This document shows, in pieces, positions 44,838-57,480 of a DNA stretch of 64,000 nucleotides. Numbering within the stretch: the first letter of the stretch is position 1; each line of letters begins with the position of its first letter. The notes under the pieces were generated by a model. That model did not search any database, was not told the origin of the DNA, and saw only the letters and a list, made by a program, of their open reading frames with translations. The stretch is from Cannabis sativa (taxonomy: Eukaryota > Streptophyta > Magnoliopsida > Rosales > Cannabaceae), in assembly GCF_029168945.1 (NCBI RefSeq), contig NC_083604.1:48231686-48295685 (forward strand). Reading direction: 5' to 3'. Both the position numbers and the translations under genes were made by a program.

Positions 44838-46934
44838 TCGTCAAGCAGGTTTTTCCATTCAGATTGATCAAAATGCTTGAATTTGGAATCAAGGTAAGAT
44901 TAGTATAATGATATACATGCATACATGTTTTTATGATTGCCTAGATAACATATTAGTAAGAGCGGTATTAATGTACATAGAGTTACGCAGAATACCAACA
45001 GATATATGTTGAGAAATATAGTATGGATTGATGCTATCATATCAATACGACTAGAGTACTGAGATAGGATGATATTATAGTTAATCACATTGTCATTAAG
45101 AATGTTTGAGACTTATACACGTCAGATGCGAGATATAGGATTGTGATTTGGTGTATGGGTACCTGGTTACGGTTCAGTTATATGTTTTTGTTTATATTTT
45201 TCTTATTGAATCTGTTGACTCATAGTTATATTTACATGTGTAGGTAAGGGAAAAGCAAATGCTAAGTAGTAGTGAATTTGGAGCTGGATGAATATTGTAT
45301 ATATCGAGACGGCTAGACCTAGAGTGTTCGGGTCTTCGAGGCATTTATGCTTATATTTTGTTAGTAAATGGGCGACATCTTTTGTATATTTTATATTTTG
45401 AAATATGGTTGTACAGTTATGTTTATTTTAAGTTGATTCTAGGTGATGGTTGCTGGTTTGAGTGTATGGCCTTGTGATTTCACAAGTTTGTGCTTTGAAA
45501 CCTAAGCTTTGATCTTTAATGGCATAATTTGATTCAGTGATTTTTTTTGGGATTTTCTGTTTGGAATATGTTGTGTATACATTGTTTAGGTACTCTGGAA
45601 AGTTTGGTTGCAAGGTTTTTGGGGAGACTGGTATAAAATAGGTAAACCGGTTTTGGCAGGTTCTTTAAACAACCCATTTTCTCAATTCTCGTCCATTTCA
45701 GTGCCGTAGTTGTGTGTTTCCCTATTTCCTAGGTTAATGTAATCCCTAGTGAATATAGCAAAATCTAGAGTTGTGGGTTCAGATTTCTCGGGTTAGGATT
45801 TTGGACTTGTGATTTACCCAGTTTTAATACGTGATTAAGGCATCCATCCAGCACGGTACTTTCCGTTCAGGTCAGCCAACTCACTTGAATCTGGAAAGGA
45901 GATAAGAACTATATGTAATGTGTGATATCAATATGCGAGTGTATGTCTATGTTAAGTGTATATGCATGCTTATATGTTTATTACACTACCAACACTTAAA
46001 GTTATGGTACAAAGTGCATTGGTATAGTGTATATTGTTTAAGAATACATTACAGTGATACTAACACAAGTATGTAAAAGTACAAGGTGTCTGTGGTATAT
46101 CACTTAGTGGTACTCAGGGTACGAAACAAACCCTACCAACACCCGTACAGTAAGGTACGTAGTGTATGTGGTATAGTGGTTGTACCCTAGTATGGAACAT
46201 TTTTACTCATCTGTTAAGCCTTGTAAATAGGTGTATGGGCGCTTAGATACAAGTCGGTATTATATGATATGTTATATGTTTTTCTTACCGAGTTTGTCGA
46301 CTCACAATTCTGCTTCCATGTGTAGGTAAAGGAAAGGAAAAAGCTGAACAGGAGTGAGCCTGGGCTGAGATGAGGTTGTACATGTCGTGGTGGCGCGACC
46401 TGGAGTGTTCAATTTCGGGACATCTAGGGTTATTATTTTTTAGTCGCTGTGCGACCTGGTTATGTATTTTGTGTATTTCGTATAAAAGTTTAAAAATGGG
46501 ATCCCAGAACTTGTAAATGATTTTGTAAAGTTATAAAGTTTAATATTTAATATAAAAATTTTAATTTGACTTGATTTTTGAGTAAGTTCTATGATTAGCA
46601 AAGATAGCACTGTAATTGAAAAAGCACTGTAGCGTGCCTTAGCATTAGGGCGTTACACCGGTCATCTTCTTTCTTTTTCTTCGCGCAGTCTCCTTTGGGG
46701 AAGAGATCTCCTTCTTAAAGGTTTAGTTTGGAAGGTTGGGGATGGCAAGTCTATTCACATCACTAGCCCAAATTGGATTCTAGGAATAAATTCTCTTTAT
46801 TTCAAGAATAACCACACTCCTCCGGATACTTCTGTTTGTTATTTTATTAATGAGGATGGTCTTTGGGACCGAAATAAACTCACCACTCATTTTGACAGCG
46901 ATCTTGTTAAGTTAATATTAATCCTCAGTCTACC

Positions 46935-48248
46935 TCTTGCATAAATTTATTAATTACTACGCAAGTGCACGCAATCAAGTAGTATACTCACGCAAGTGAG
47001 GTCGAACCACATGGAGTTGGATTAATTACTACTAAACTATACTTATAATTCTATTTGGCAAATCAAAAGTATTTATGATTTAAAAAGAATGAAAGTAATT
47101 CAGAAAACTTAAAATAACACAATTGAAAGTTGAGCAAGATGAGATAATATGGAAGAGAATCCTGTTGTATGTTTACCTAACTGTAAATGCCTAATTGCTA
47201 TCCTTTTCTTGAAGTGAATGACAGATTATAAATTAACCTAGCTCTTTTCAGATCTTCTAGGTTCTAAATCACATGTTCTCTAATTAATTTCTTAAATAAA
47301 CTAACATGAAATCAGCAATAAGTAATAATCTACTTGTCACATAAGTCATGTGAATACTCTCGTTTCACATTGAACATCCATTATCCAATTTTAGCATTCT
47401 CAATTCTCACTTTTCAGATTTCGAATTGAGATCATAGAACATGCACAAGGTGATCAATCTTAAACATGAAATTAAGCACAAATAAAGATAATTTCACAAA
47501 CAAGAATGGAGGAATGGCAACTATGCATTAACTAGGCAAAAACATTAAACAATATTCATCATCCTCCCTAAATGGGAAATTTAGTTCAGAAATAAATCCA
47601 TAACCATTCCTATGACAATATTCAGCATAAATAAATTAAAGAGGAATAGAGAAAGAAACTGTTGGTGGATGAATTCTTGATCTTCACTTTGAATTACCCT
47701 GCTCTTCCTGCCGCTCTTTACTGCGTTTTAGGTCTCCAAATCACTTCCTTTGACTTCCAATCGCAGTTTTCTATTTATAACTAATTTTTAGGGTTCGTCG
47801 GAAAAAAATACCCCTGATTGTACGAACGCTCGCCGCAGCCAAAAGTGGTCTCGCCGCGGCCATGGAAATCTCGCCGCGGCGAGATGGAATTTTCTACTTC
47901 GATCTCTTTTAGTAAAAGGGGCATAACTTTCTCATACAAACTCCGAATGAGTTGATTCAAGATGCGTTGGAAAGATAAAAAAGAGATCTAATACTGTTAT
48001 GTTTTGAGTTTGTCCAAAATCTGATCAGAACATCGTCAAATTCAGGCTTAAAATATCAGCTTTATTTTCTTTCAAAATTTACTCTATTTTATAGATCACG
48101 TTTTTCCGAAATTTGTCCAATTTATACATCCCAAGTGTAGAAACCTGAAATCAAAGAAAACAAGCACAATTCTATTCCAAAAATAATAATAAAGAAGAAA
48201 AACAACTATAAAATGTGACCCGAAACATAGGCTAAAAATAGTCTTACA
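46935..48248 (-). repeat. 3' LTR of the gypsy-type element
   Basis: 1314 bp. On plus it begins TCTTGCATAAATTTATT and ends AATAGTCTTACA; both terminal dinucleotides have drifted or nearly so compared with TGTTGCATAAA...CCTAACA of the other LTR. It lacks 51 bp that the 5' LTR has. Confidence 0.88.
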
Positions 48249-48262
48249 AATTCCCCCAAACT
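48249..48262 (-). other. Polypurine tract
   Basis: On minus AGTTTGGGGGAATT, directly before the 3' LTR, the expected site of plus-strand priming. Confidence 0.7.
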
Positions 48263-49566
48263 AAATCCTTACTCGCCCTCGAGTAAAGCTAAAACTTAAA
48301 CTGAACTTAAACAATGCATTAGATAACTAAACCTTCCAATGATTGAACTACGACTACCACCTGCACAACTTCAAGCAAATCAATAACCAGAATTTCAACT
48401 CAATAACTCTAAGAATTAACTTGGATGCACAATTCAGAAATAAGCAATTCATATTGACACGAAACACCTCTTTTGACACTCATATCACAGCCATTCTATA
48501 CTCTCCGGCATTCTGCTAACCCATGTTCAATAAGCTTGAACGACATACCTCTCTCCACTAATGTCAACAATCCTTGCTTGGAATCAAAAGGTCTTTTTCG
48601 GTTACAATATCACGGCTTAGGTAAAACGGGTAGATGAGAATTCATTTAGGCTACATTATACCATAAGCAAAATTATACCCAACAAGCACCCACACTTACC
48701 CATTTTTTCTTTCTCCATATATCCCAAAGAAGATAGTAAGAGATTGCATATTTTTTTCCTATGTGCCTACCTCATTGTTCACAATTGATTCGCAAGAAGA
48801 AATTGTCACATTTCATTTTTCTTTTTTTTTTCTTCTTCTTTCGCTTTTTTCAACAGAGGCACAACACATAACAACTATTATTTTTTTTTTCAATCTCTTT
48901 CTGCCAAAATTATTCCCCCACTTACAACATTTCATCCCCCCCCCCCCTCCCAAACTTGCTTAAAAGCTTATGGTATAATAAGGTATGTTGAGGGTGAAAG
49001 TAGTTAAAGATAATAAATTCAGCTTAGTTAAGTGGTGAGAATTTCAAAACAGGTTAAGGCTCAACTTTGGGTATACTAAGGATGAAACTTTTTAGGTAGG
49101 CTTGAAAGGCTCAATCGATCCAAAGAAAACTTGCCTAAATCACTTTCCAAACAAAAATCAACAAAAATTTCGCTTCAAGAGAATATGTCAAACAAATTCT
49201 ATTCCATGTCAAGCCAACATTCCACAATCCAAATAGAACAAAAGTGATACACGTCAAAAATAAATGTTTTACATCTAGATGAACAACCTTCTAATACACA
49301 ACATCCAATTCAATTCAAAGAGTTCATGACTCAGACACACGGTTAAGATTTTAATCCATTGCACAAGTGAATAACAGTGGTTCAATCAATATTCCAGCTC
49401 AGTTATCAACACATGACACTAACAAAAACAAAAACTAAACTAAAAAAACGAAAAACATAAACTGAAAAAACTGAAAAAATAAATCTCTCCCCCCAAACTA
49501 AAGATGCACATTGTCCCCAATGTGTTAAAATAAAATTGTGGTTGAGAGAGACTTACCTGAGCCCCA
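48263..49566. other. Non-coding 3' internal region of the gypsy-type element
   Basis: No pol sequence. It contains T-rich runs, a C13-type run near 48939-48952 and short open frames without domains. Confidence 0.6.
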
Positions 49567-51741
49567 TCAGAAAGGGTTGGGTGGACCCTTTTCATCCAAA
49601 AGAGCCCTCGTACTAAATGAAGAAAATTGACCACCAATAGTGTTGATTTCAGAGTTTTGCACAAGAGTAAGGTCACCTTCAAAACTACCACACATCAATC
49701 TTTTCCAACGACGCCGAATCGTTCGAAGTCGCTCTTTAGGCTTTGCTTTCTTTTTATCAGCTCCAACAAAAGAACCTTTCACCATCTCAATCTTGCAACA
49801 GGTAGGAATGTCGGTTGGGGCAAAAACATTAAAATTGACCTCTTCATCTTGCACTCGCAACTTTAACTCCCCCTTTTGAACATCTATTAATGCTAGCCCC
49901 GTAGCTAAGAATGGTCTTCCCAAAATAATGGGAATAGTTTCCACCGAACCCCCTATAGAGCATGGAATATTGAAACTACCCGGATCTTTAAGCTTGGGCG
50001 GTAGTTTCTTTTGCAAAATTGCACTGCAATCCTCAGTGAGTGCCACTGTCTCGAATTCTTCCAACTTCCTTTTCTTAGCCAAAATTTCTTTCATGAACTT
50101 CAGGTAAGTTGGCATTTGCTCTAAGGCCTCCACAAATGGAATGTTAATGTGCAGCTTCCTAAATATTTCAAGAAATTTCGAAAACTGCTTGTCGAGGTTG
50201 TTCTTGCGGAGTCTTTGAGGGTAAGGAATTTTAATATGGTCATCTATGCTGATCGGAGGTGAAGCTTCTTTCGGTCCAGACCCTTAGTAGTGTTCTTTTC
50301 CTTTGGTGCCTGTGTCTGTGCCTGTTGATCCTGAACCCCATCTTCAACTAGTTGCTTGCCACTAGGTCCCTCATAACTCTTTCCACTCCTCAAGGAAATT
50401 GCTTTACATTGCTCTTTTCCTTTTGCCTCACTAGTGCTAGGTGAATTTTCTTGAGCTTGTTTTGCCACTTGAGTAGCCAATTGTTCCATCTGAGTTTCTA
50501 GAGTTTTAATAGAGGCTCTAGTCTCCATCATGAATTGGAGCAATAAATCAGCTTGGATATTGGAGCCTCCACTAGGACTTTGTTGTTGCAACTGTTGTTG
50601 GTTTTGTTGGAGCTGATTTCTCTGCTGGTAGAACCACTGTTCCTTCGGTTACCTCCTTGATTGAACCCATTGTTGTTGTTGTTCTGAGAATAATTTCCAA
50701 TGGCTTTTGCTTCATCCATTAGCAAATCATCCACATCTGCCTGGCACTCAGAAAAGTGATGGGGACCTCCACATATCTCACAGATCACTTGAGCTTGTTT
50801 GGCTTGCACTGTAATCAACTTTGTCAGGGCCTCAACCTGGGCTGTCAGCTTTGTAATGACATCAACCTCTAGCACACCAGCTACCTTCTTAGTTTCACTT
50901 CTTTCAGTTGGCCACTGCTGATTGTTTAGGGCCATCTCCTCCAACAGATCATAAGCCTCATTCACACTCTTTCTCATAAATGCTCCACCAGCTGCTGCAT
51001 CTATAAGAGTTATAATGTTACCAACCAGCCCGTTGTAGAAGTTGTGAACCAGCATCCACTTCTCTATACCATGATGAGGGCACTTTCTGATGAGGTCCTT
51101 AAACCTCTCCCAGACTCATGGAGAGATTCATTATCTTGCTGACAAAAGTTGTTGATTTATCCTCGCAACTTGGCTGACTTTGCTGGAGGAAAGAACTTTG
51201 ACAAAAATTTCGTTGCCAAGTCATTCCAGGTGGCAATGGAGTTGGGCGGTAAGGAATTCAGCCAACTCTTGGCTCTTTCTCTAAGTGAGAATGGAAACAG
51301 TCTCAGACGGATGGCATTATCACTAACTCCATTGACTTTGAAAGTCTCACATAGTTTTATGAAGCTCGATAGATGAAGATTGGGGTCTTCAGAAGGGAGT
51401 CCACCAAACTGGACTGAGGACTACACCATTTGAAGTATGGTAGGCTTGATTTCAAAGTTGTTAGCATCCACTGCCGGTGGCCTGATACATGACTGAACCT
51501 CCGTAAGAGTTCGGAGGATATAATCTCTCAAGCTACGGCCATTAGCTTCATCTTCAACGACACCTCCATTATTACCGTTGTTTCCTCCATTATTTGCCAC
51601 ATTTGCGTTGTCAGCCATGATTTCTGGTGTTTCAGCAGGTCCTAAAACTCTCTCTTGCCTTTTGTTCCTCCTGTTTCTCCTACAAGTTTTCTCGATTTCA
51701 GGGTCGACTGGTAATACTACTGCTTGCCCTTGGCGGCGCAT
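49567..51741 (-). pseudogene. Gypsy-type gag with protease remnant
   Basis: The N-terminal piece starts [11 protein letters not shown] near 51741 and runs to about 51421. The retrotransposon gag domain follows with several stops; WERFKDLIRKCPHHGIEKW, HNFYNGLVGNIITLIDAAAG and AYDLLEEMALNNQQWP are clear. A CCHC-like knuckle CEICGGPHHFSEC comes next, then Asn- and Gln-rich linkers and MEALEQMPTYLKFMKEILA. The protease part jumps from FNIPCSIGGSVE directly to TIPIILGRPFLATGLALIDV, so the catalytic DLGAS block of this family is missing. Frame breaks near 50560 and 51060-51420. It could supply no enzyme; gag is broken too. Confidence 0.85.
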
Positions 51742-51863
51742 GCACTCAAGATACCTGAAATAGATAAAAGCAGTTTTGAAAGAGACAGGTTAGAAATTCA
51801 GCAAGAGAAATATACCAAAGTAGAAGTTAGTATAATTTTGTGTAATATTAATCTTTATACAAT

Positions 51864-51881
51864 TCCCCGGCAACGACGCCA
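51864..51881 (-). other. Primer-binding site (tRNA-Asp)
   Basis: On minus TGGCGTCGTTGCCGGGGA, which differs by one base from the complement of the plant tRNA-Asp 3' end, six bases inside the 5' LTR edge. Confidence 0.88.
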
Positions 51882-51887
51882 AAAACT

Positions 51888-53252
51888 TGTTGCATAAATT
51901 TATTAATTACTATGCAAGTGCACACAATCAAGTAGTATACTCACTGAAGTGAGGTCGAACCACAAGGAATTGGATTAATTACTACTAAACTATACTTATA
52001 ATTCTATTTGGCAAATCAAAAGTATCTATGATTTAAAAAGAATGAAAGTAATTCAGAAAACTTAAATAACACAATTGAAAGTTGACCAAGATGAGATAAT
52101 ATGGAGGAGAATCCTGTTGTATGTTTACCTAACTGTTAATAACGAATTGCTATCCTTTTCTTGAAGTGAATGACAGATTATAAATTAACCTAGCTCTTTT
52201 CAGATCTTCTAGGTTCTAAATCACATGTTCTCTAATTAATTTCTTAATTAAACTAACATGAAATCAGCAATAAGCAATAATCTACTTGTCACATAAGTCA
52301 TGTGAATACTCTCGTTTCACATAGAACATCGATTATCCAATTTTAGCATTCTCAATTCTCACTTTTTCAGATTTCAAATTGAGATCATAGAACATGCACA
52401 AGGTGATCAATCTTAAACATGAAATTAAGCACAAATAAAGATAATTTCACAAACAAGAATGGAGGAATGGCAGCTATGCATTAACTAGGCAAAAACATTA
52501 AACAACATTCATCATCCTCCCTAAATGGGAAATTTAGTTCAGAAATAAATCCATAACCATTCCTATGACAATATTCAGCATAAATAAATTAAAGAGGAAT
52601 AGAGAAAGAAACTGTTGGTGGATGAATTCTGGATCTTCACTTTGAATTACTCTGCTCTTCCTGCCGCTCTCTACTGCGTTTTAGGTCTCCAAATCGCTTC
52701 CTCTGACTTCCAATCACAGTTTTCTATTTATAACTAATTTTTAGGGTTCGTTGGACAAAAATACTCCTGACCGCACGGACGCTCGCCACGGCCAAAAGTG
52801 GTCTCGCCGCGGCCAGAAGTGCATCAAAAAAACACGTTTCTGCCCCGACTTTATGGCTGCGGCCATGGAAATTGCGCCGCGGCGAGATGGAATTTTCTCC
52901 TTCAATCTCTTTTAGTAAAATGGGCATAACTTTCTCATACAAACTCCAAATGAGCTGATTCAAGATGCGTTGGAAAGATAAAAAAGAGATCTAAAACTCT
53001 AATGTTTTGAGTTTGTCGAAAATCTGATGAGAACATCTTCGAATTCAGGCTTAAAGTTTCAGCTTTATTTTCTTTCAAAATTTACTCTATTTGATAGATC
53101 ACCGTTTTCTGAAATTTGTCCAATTTATACATCCCAAGTGTAGAATCCTGAAATCAAAGAAAACAAGCATAGTTCTATTCCAAAAATAATAATAAAGAAG
53201 AAAAACAACTATAAAATGTGACCCGAAAACATAGGCTAAAAATAGCCTAACA
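51888..53252 (-). repeat. 5' LTR of the gypsy-type element
   Basis: 1365 bp, on plus TGTTGCATAAATTTATT to AATAGCCTAACA. It contains the GC-rich island with CTCGCCGCGGCCA motifs (52785-52890). Confidence 0.88.
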
Positions 53253-54409
53253 ATACCTACCAATTCCAATTCTAAGGACTGTCTATTTGGGGGCATGATC
53301 CTTCGGGTTCTCTCACTGTCAACTATGCTTACCACCTTGCCAACACTTCTCACTCCAACCCTAGCTCGTCTAAGGTAGACACTTTTAAGAAGTGGTGGAA
53401 ATAGGTTTCGTCCTCAAATATTCCTCCCAAAATTAAACACTTCATCTGAAAAGTTTTTCACCATCGTCTCCCCTCTAAGCTTAACCTCTTCACTAGGAAG
53501 ATTCTCCAGGACCCCCCACTGCCCTTTTTGTTTCAGTCGAGTCGATTCCAATTCCCACTTCCTCTTCGAGTGTTTCAGAGCTGGTAAATATTGGAAGCAC
53601 ACTACTTTCTCCTCCTTCTATTCTACTAATAAATACTGTGATAATAAAGAATTCCTCTTACGTAGTTATGAAACTTTCAACAAAGAACAGTTGGCAATAT
53701 TATTTGGTATTTGATGGGCTATTTGGAATCATCGAAATAAGTCTATTTTTCAAAATGGAAAGCCTGACTATAAGGAGATAGAGCCTGTTACTGTTTCTTA
53801 CTTGCAGGATTATAAGGAAACTCAATCAAAGTTTATGCTCTAACCTCACAACAACCCTCAAGTTCAGACTGCAAGCAAGCTGATTGAAGAAGGCCTTCTT
53901 TCACAACCGATTTTTTACAAACTAAGTGTGAATGTTACAGTAAGAAGTGATGATATTCTTCATGGTTATGGATCTATTATTCAAGATTCTGCTGATAGAG
54001 TTATAGCTGGTTTCCACTATTTAGCAATCTCAGGACTGCCACCTATTTTTGCTGAAGCTGTGGCACTTCACCGTGCTCTTATTTGGTGCCAGGCAGTTCG
54101 TTTTCCTATCAGGCTGGTAGTTACCAACTGTCAAGTCCTCGCATAAAAAATAAACAAGAAAGCTAGAGATCGATTAGCCTTGACGGATTTGGTGTGGAAG
54201 ATCATAGGCTCTTTGTCCCACTTTCCTAATACCTCGGTTCACTTTATTCCAAGGGAAAAGAATAAGTTAGCACATAATTTGGCCCAAGCTGCATTAGGAA
54301 CTGATAAAGAGTGTCTTTGGAACAATTGTGTTCCATTCTTTCCTTAGGCCTTGTAACCTGTGTTGTTTGTTTTTTCTTCTTTGTTACAGGTCTTGTTGTT
54401 TTTTTTAAA

Positions 54410-54485
54410 AATAAAGTATTAAGTTTTTATATAATTACTTTTATAATAATAAATTAATTACATTTTCAAGTCTTGTGTTGTACAA
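54410..54485 (+). mobile_element. Fragment similar to the copia LTR end
   Basis: AAAGTATTAAGTTTTTATAT, ATAATAATAAATTAATTACA and TTTTCAAGTCTTGTGTTGTA follow the same order as the end of the LTR at 39980-40058 (AAAGTATTCAAGTCTTGG, AATAATAAAGTAATTACG, TTTTCATGTATTGTATTATC). Confidence 0.5.
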
Positions 54486-54999
54486 AAAGTTATATTTATA
54501 GAATATTATCTATTCTATTTAAAACATAAAATGCTGAGAGCTTTTGTGATAATTTAATCTTATTTAGAACTTTTTTTATTGGGAATCTGTTTGTTTAAGT
54601 AATCAATCATCATGTAGAAAAGAAGGTGAGAATTGTAATTGATCTTAAAGTTAGTACAAAGAACTTGTATTTGGGTTTGATTTCATTGGAGGTGTTATGG
54701 TCTTGGATTGTTAGAGATTAGTGTAGGGAATAATATGTCTCATTCTCCGATTTTATCTTAAAAGATTAACCTATTGACTATTCCTATAAACTCATTTTCA
54801 TTTGTTGTTTTGCCAATCTAAGATTTGTTTGTATACTCAACTCAACTGTCGTGGCTCGGTGGCTGCCTAAAGTGGAGTCAGGTTATTTTTGTGTGTGGAA
54901 TTAGTAAACTAACTAAAAAAAAAAACACACTAGTGTTTGAATTAATCAATGATTTGCAATGCTAAATGATGGGACAGGGCTTATGTATTTGTAAGTGTG
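54486..54999. other. Spacer, nothing recognised
   Basis: AT-rich, no long open frame, no transposon end found. Confidence 0.4.
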
Positions 55000-55007
55000 G
55001 TTCTTAT

Positions 55008-55767
55008 TAGTGTTGTAAGTTTGTGCGTGTTGTGTTAATCCAACTCATATTAATCTGTACCTTTAAAAAAATAGGCCGTATTGTGTCGTACCATAGAAGA
55101 TATGGGTCATACCAACATTTTTAAAAGGTAGGTCTAGCACGGCCCGGAAATCTAATATTTTTGTGCTGTGCCAACCCGTATTTCTTAAATAGGTAAGTCT
55201 ATTTTTCATATCCCGATTTAAATTCATATTTTCTTTACAATTATAAAAGTATATGTTTACTTTATAATTTTAGTTATTAACATTATTAAAATTTAAATAT
55301 TTATTAATAAATACTCAAATTTTTATATCATACCATATAAATAAATTAATATATAATTTTAATTTTTCATCTCCTCATAGTTTTAATTATAAAATTATAA
55401 TATTCACTATTATATTTAAATTTTATTATTATTTTAACTTATTTATAATTCATAAATTCATATATTATTTATAATTAATAATAAATTATAAGGTTTTTTA
55501 ATATGTTATACTTTGTTTTTCGTCTTGTTGCGTGTCGTAATTTTTGAGTTAGTCTATTCGTGTTTACATGTCGTGCCTTGTGTGCTTCTCGCGCCGTGTC
55601 GTGCTAAACGACATATTCTTCATGACATGTCATGCTAATTTGTAGTATCGTGCCGTGTCGTGCTCAAGCTTGTAATTTTTTTCATACCTACTCGTACTCG
55701 TACTCATACTTTTCGAACTCGTACTAATTTCGTGCCGTGTAAAAATGTCATACTCATATTTATACTA
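55008..55767. mobile_element. hAT-type MITE (760 bp)
   Basis: Ends TAGTGTTGTAAG and TATACTA (inverse TAGTATA). The 8-bp flanks GTTCTTAT (55000-55007) and ATTCTTAT (55768-55775) match at 7 of 8. Subterminal parts are rich in CGTGCCGTGTCGTGC-type words, a style known from other plant hAT MITEs. Confidence 0.6.
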
Positions 55768-55775
55768 ATTCTTAT

Positions 55776-56380
55776 TACACTATTCAATTCGTTCTTGTTT
55801 TGTTTTTTATGTCTTACGTGTGATTGGACAGCCAGTATCTTTAGATATCACAATTCTCTAGTTACCAGTACCACAAGGATTTGGGATACCATTTACACAA
55901 ATTTGACTGGAAGATACAAAGTGGTCCAACCTCCAAATGGTACTTACTCTTTAACAAACAAAGTAGAATAATCATATTTAGGTGCAATTATCATATTTTT
56001 TCAATCAAAAGGTGCATATATCATTATTCCTCTTTCAAATCATAAATTTTTAAATATTCTTTGCTCACACCTTCAAATAAGATTAAATCTAAATATGTCC
56101 ATTAATAAATAACTTTATGTATCTTTTCCAATCTTAATAAATTAAGGAGTATGTTTGGTTGAAATTAACAAGAATGAGAATGAAAATATTTAATACATAA
56201 TTTCTTTTTATTATTTGCATTAAAATAACATTTCATCTTATTTATTTAATTATTTTATTTAAAAAAGATAGTAATTCTACTAAACTAGTTCAAAATTATT
56301 TTACTGGAATGGAAGTAATTAAGAAAGTATATCTAGTTGTCGCGTGTGTTTTTCTTTTATTATATAATTTTTGTTTCTCT
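55776..56380. other. Spacer with one unassigned open frame
   Basis: The open frame 55660-55971 (plus) begins in the MITE and its end has no domain I know. The rest is AT-rich. Confidence 0.4.
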
Positions 56381-57480
56381 CTCAAAACCTCTCTAATCTA
56401 GCCCAGCCGCTACGTGGGCTTTCTTTTATTCTCTGGCCAGGGCTCGTCGACCCTTTTCAGGGTTTGGGTATGGCTCTGGTCGGGGTTGCTTATTCAACAC
56501 CTATGGACTCTCTAGGCCGATTCTCTTGCTCGATGTTAGGTTAGGTCTATGGTTTTCTTTTCTTTGTCTCGTTGGTGGTCTACAGGTTTGCTGGATTCGT
56601 GTTGGGCAAGGGGTGTTTGCGTCGGCTTTGTGGTGTCTCATGGTTTTTGGTTTTTGTACCGATCTGGTTGATGGGTGGGCGGCCAGTCGATTAGGGGTTG
56701 TCACTTTCGATGGGTTTGCAGATTTGTTGTGAGATCGACAGGGAGTGGGGTCTTGGTGTGTTTTGTGAGGCTACTGCGGTGGGGTTTTGAGGCAGAGTTT
56801 TGGTTCTGTTTAATTTCTAGTGTCGATTCGGTGGGTGATGAATTGTGTTTGATGAGTACACATTTGTGCAACAATATTTTTTTTTTTACATTTTTGATTT
56901 TTATTATTAGGTTTAGTTTTATTGTCATTTTTTTTAATAATGGTGATTATCCACCTCCTTATTAGATTAATGCGGTTTATTATTGTCCTGGTGAGAGATG
57001 TAAATTTTGTTTCTTATTAGTTTATTGGTGTATCATGCATCAATGAATCCAAATTGCTTTGGTAAGGACGTTTTGGTTTCTCTCTTTGGACGTCAAATTT
57101 GGGGGATTTTCAAATCTTTGTATGTGCTCCATTTTTTTTTTTATAGAGCATTACAATATAATTAGTCCTTTTCCTTATTTATGATTTACATAATAGGATT
57201 GTTATGTCATATTTTTATTATCAAAAGATCATTGGCTGATGATCATTAGTAGTTGGACTTTGTCAGAAGTTCATTTGGTTTAGAAACCTAGTATACTTCA
57301 TACTTCTTTGATGCTTGATCGCTGGTGACTTATTAGATCCTTAGTTTAGATTGTTGTTAGGGTCTTCTTTTATTTTATTGTAAACGGTTTGGTAAACCTA
57401 TTCTCGATAGTTTTGCTCTTTGAATTATATCTACTTGTAATAAATTTTGTTTAATTTGTCTATTAACAGATAATTTAGTT
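56381..57480. other. Unclassified, less AT-rich block
   Basis: It starts with a pyrimidine run (TTTCTCTCTCAAAACCTCTC), is richer in G and C than its surroundings to about 56850, and ends with TTGTAATAAATTTTGTTTAA near 57436-57455, which resembles plant retroposon tails. No protein domain was recognised in any frame. It could be a non-autonomous LINE derivative or a dead gene. Confidence 0.35.

Larger units (their letters stand above)
46935..53252 (-). mobile_element. Gypsy-type LTR retrotransposon, gag only, non-autonomous
   Basis: On minus: 5' LTR (51888-53252), tRNA-Asp primer-binding site (51864-51881), gag and a protease remnant, a long non-coding part, a polypurine tract (48249-48262) and the 3' LTR (46935-48248). 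The flanks CTACC (46930-46934) and ATACC (53253-53257) agree at 4 of 5. RT, RNase H and integrase are absent. The ILGRPFLATG motif points to the Athila/Tat side of Gypsy. The LTRs look about 95% or more identical by eye, so the insertion is not ancient. Confidence 0.88.
46658..54347 (+). pseudogene. LINE ORF2 C-terminal relic (post-RT, zf-RVT, RNase H)
   Basis: Before the insertion: SLLWGRDLLLKGLVWKVGDG and SIHITSPNWI. After it: SIWGHDPSGSLTVNYAYHLA, FKKWWK, a stop, then NIPPKIKHF, the zf-RVT region, AIWNHRNKSIFQNGKPDY, and an RNase H domain that includes PPIFAEAVALHRALIWCQAV, VVTNCQVLA and REKNKLAHNLAQAALG. Several stops and shifts break it. The order equals that of the LINE at 1296-9221, but the sequence is diverged and the strand opposite. 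Confidence 0.82.
46658..54405 (+). mobile_element. Third LINE, 3' part only, split by a gypsy-type element
   Basis: LINE sequence on plus at 46658-46934 and 53253-54405, with the gypsy-type element between. It covers the end of the RT region, zf-RVT and RNase H, and ends in a 3' UTR with TTTTTTTTAAAAATAAA. The 5' part is absent at 46658, where the preceding LTR-like sequence ends. Confidence 0.8.

Noticed and set aside
55660..55971. 103-residue open frame
   Set aside because: It starts inside a hAT MITE and shows no known domain; kept only as an unassigned frame in a spacer.
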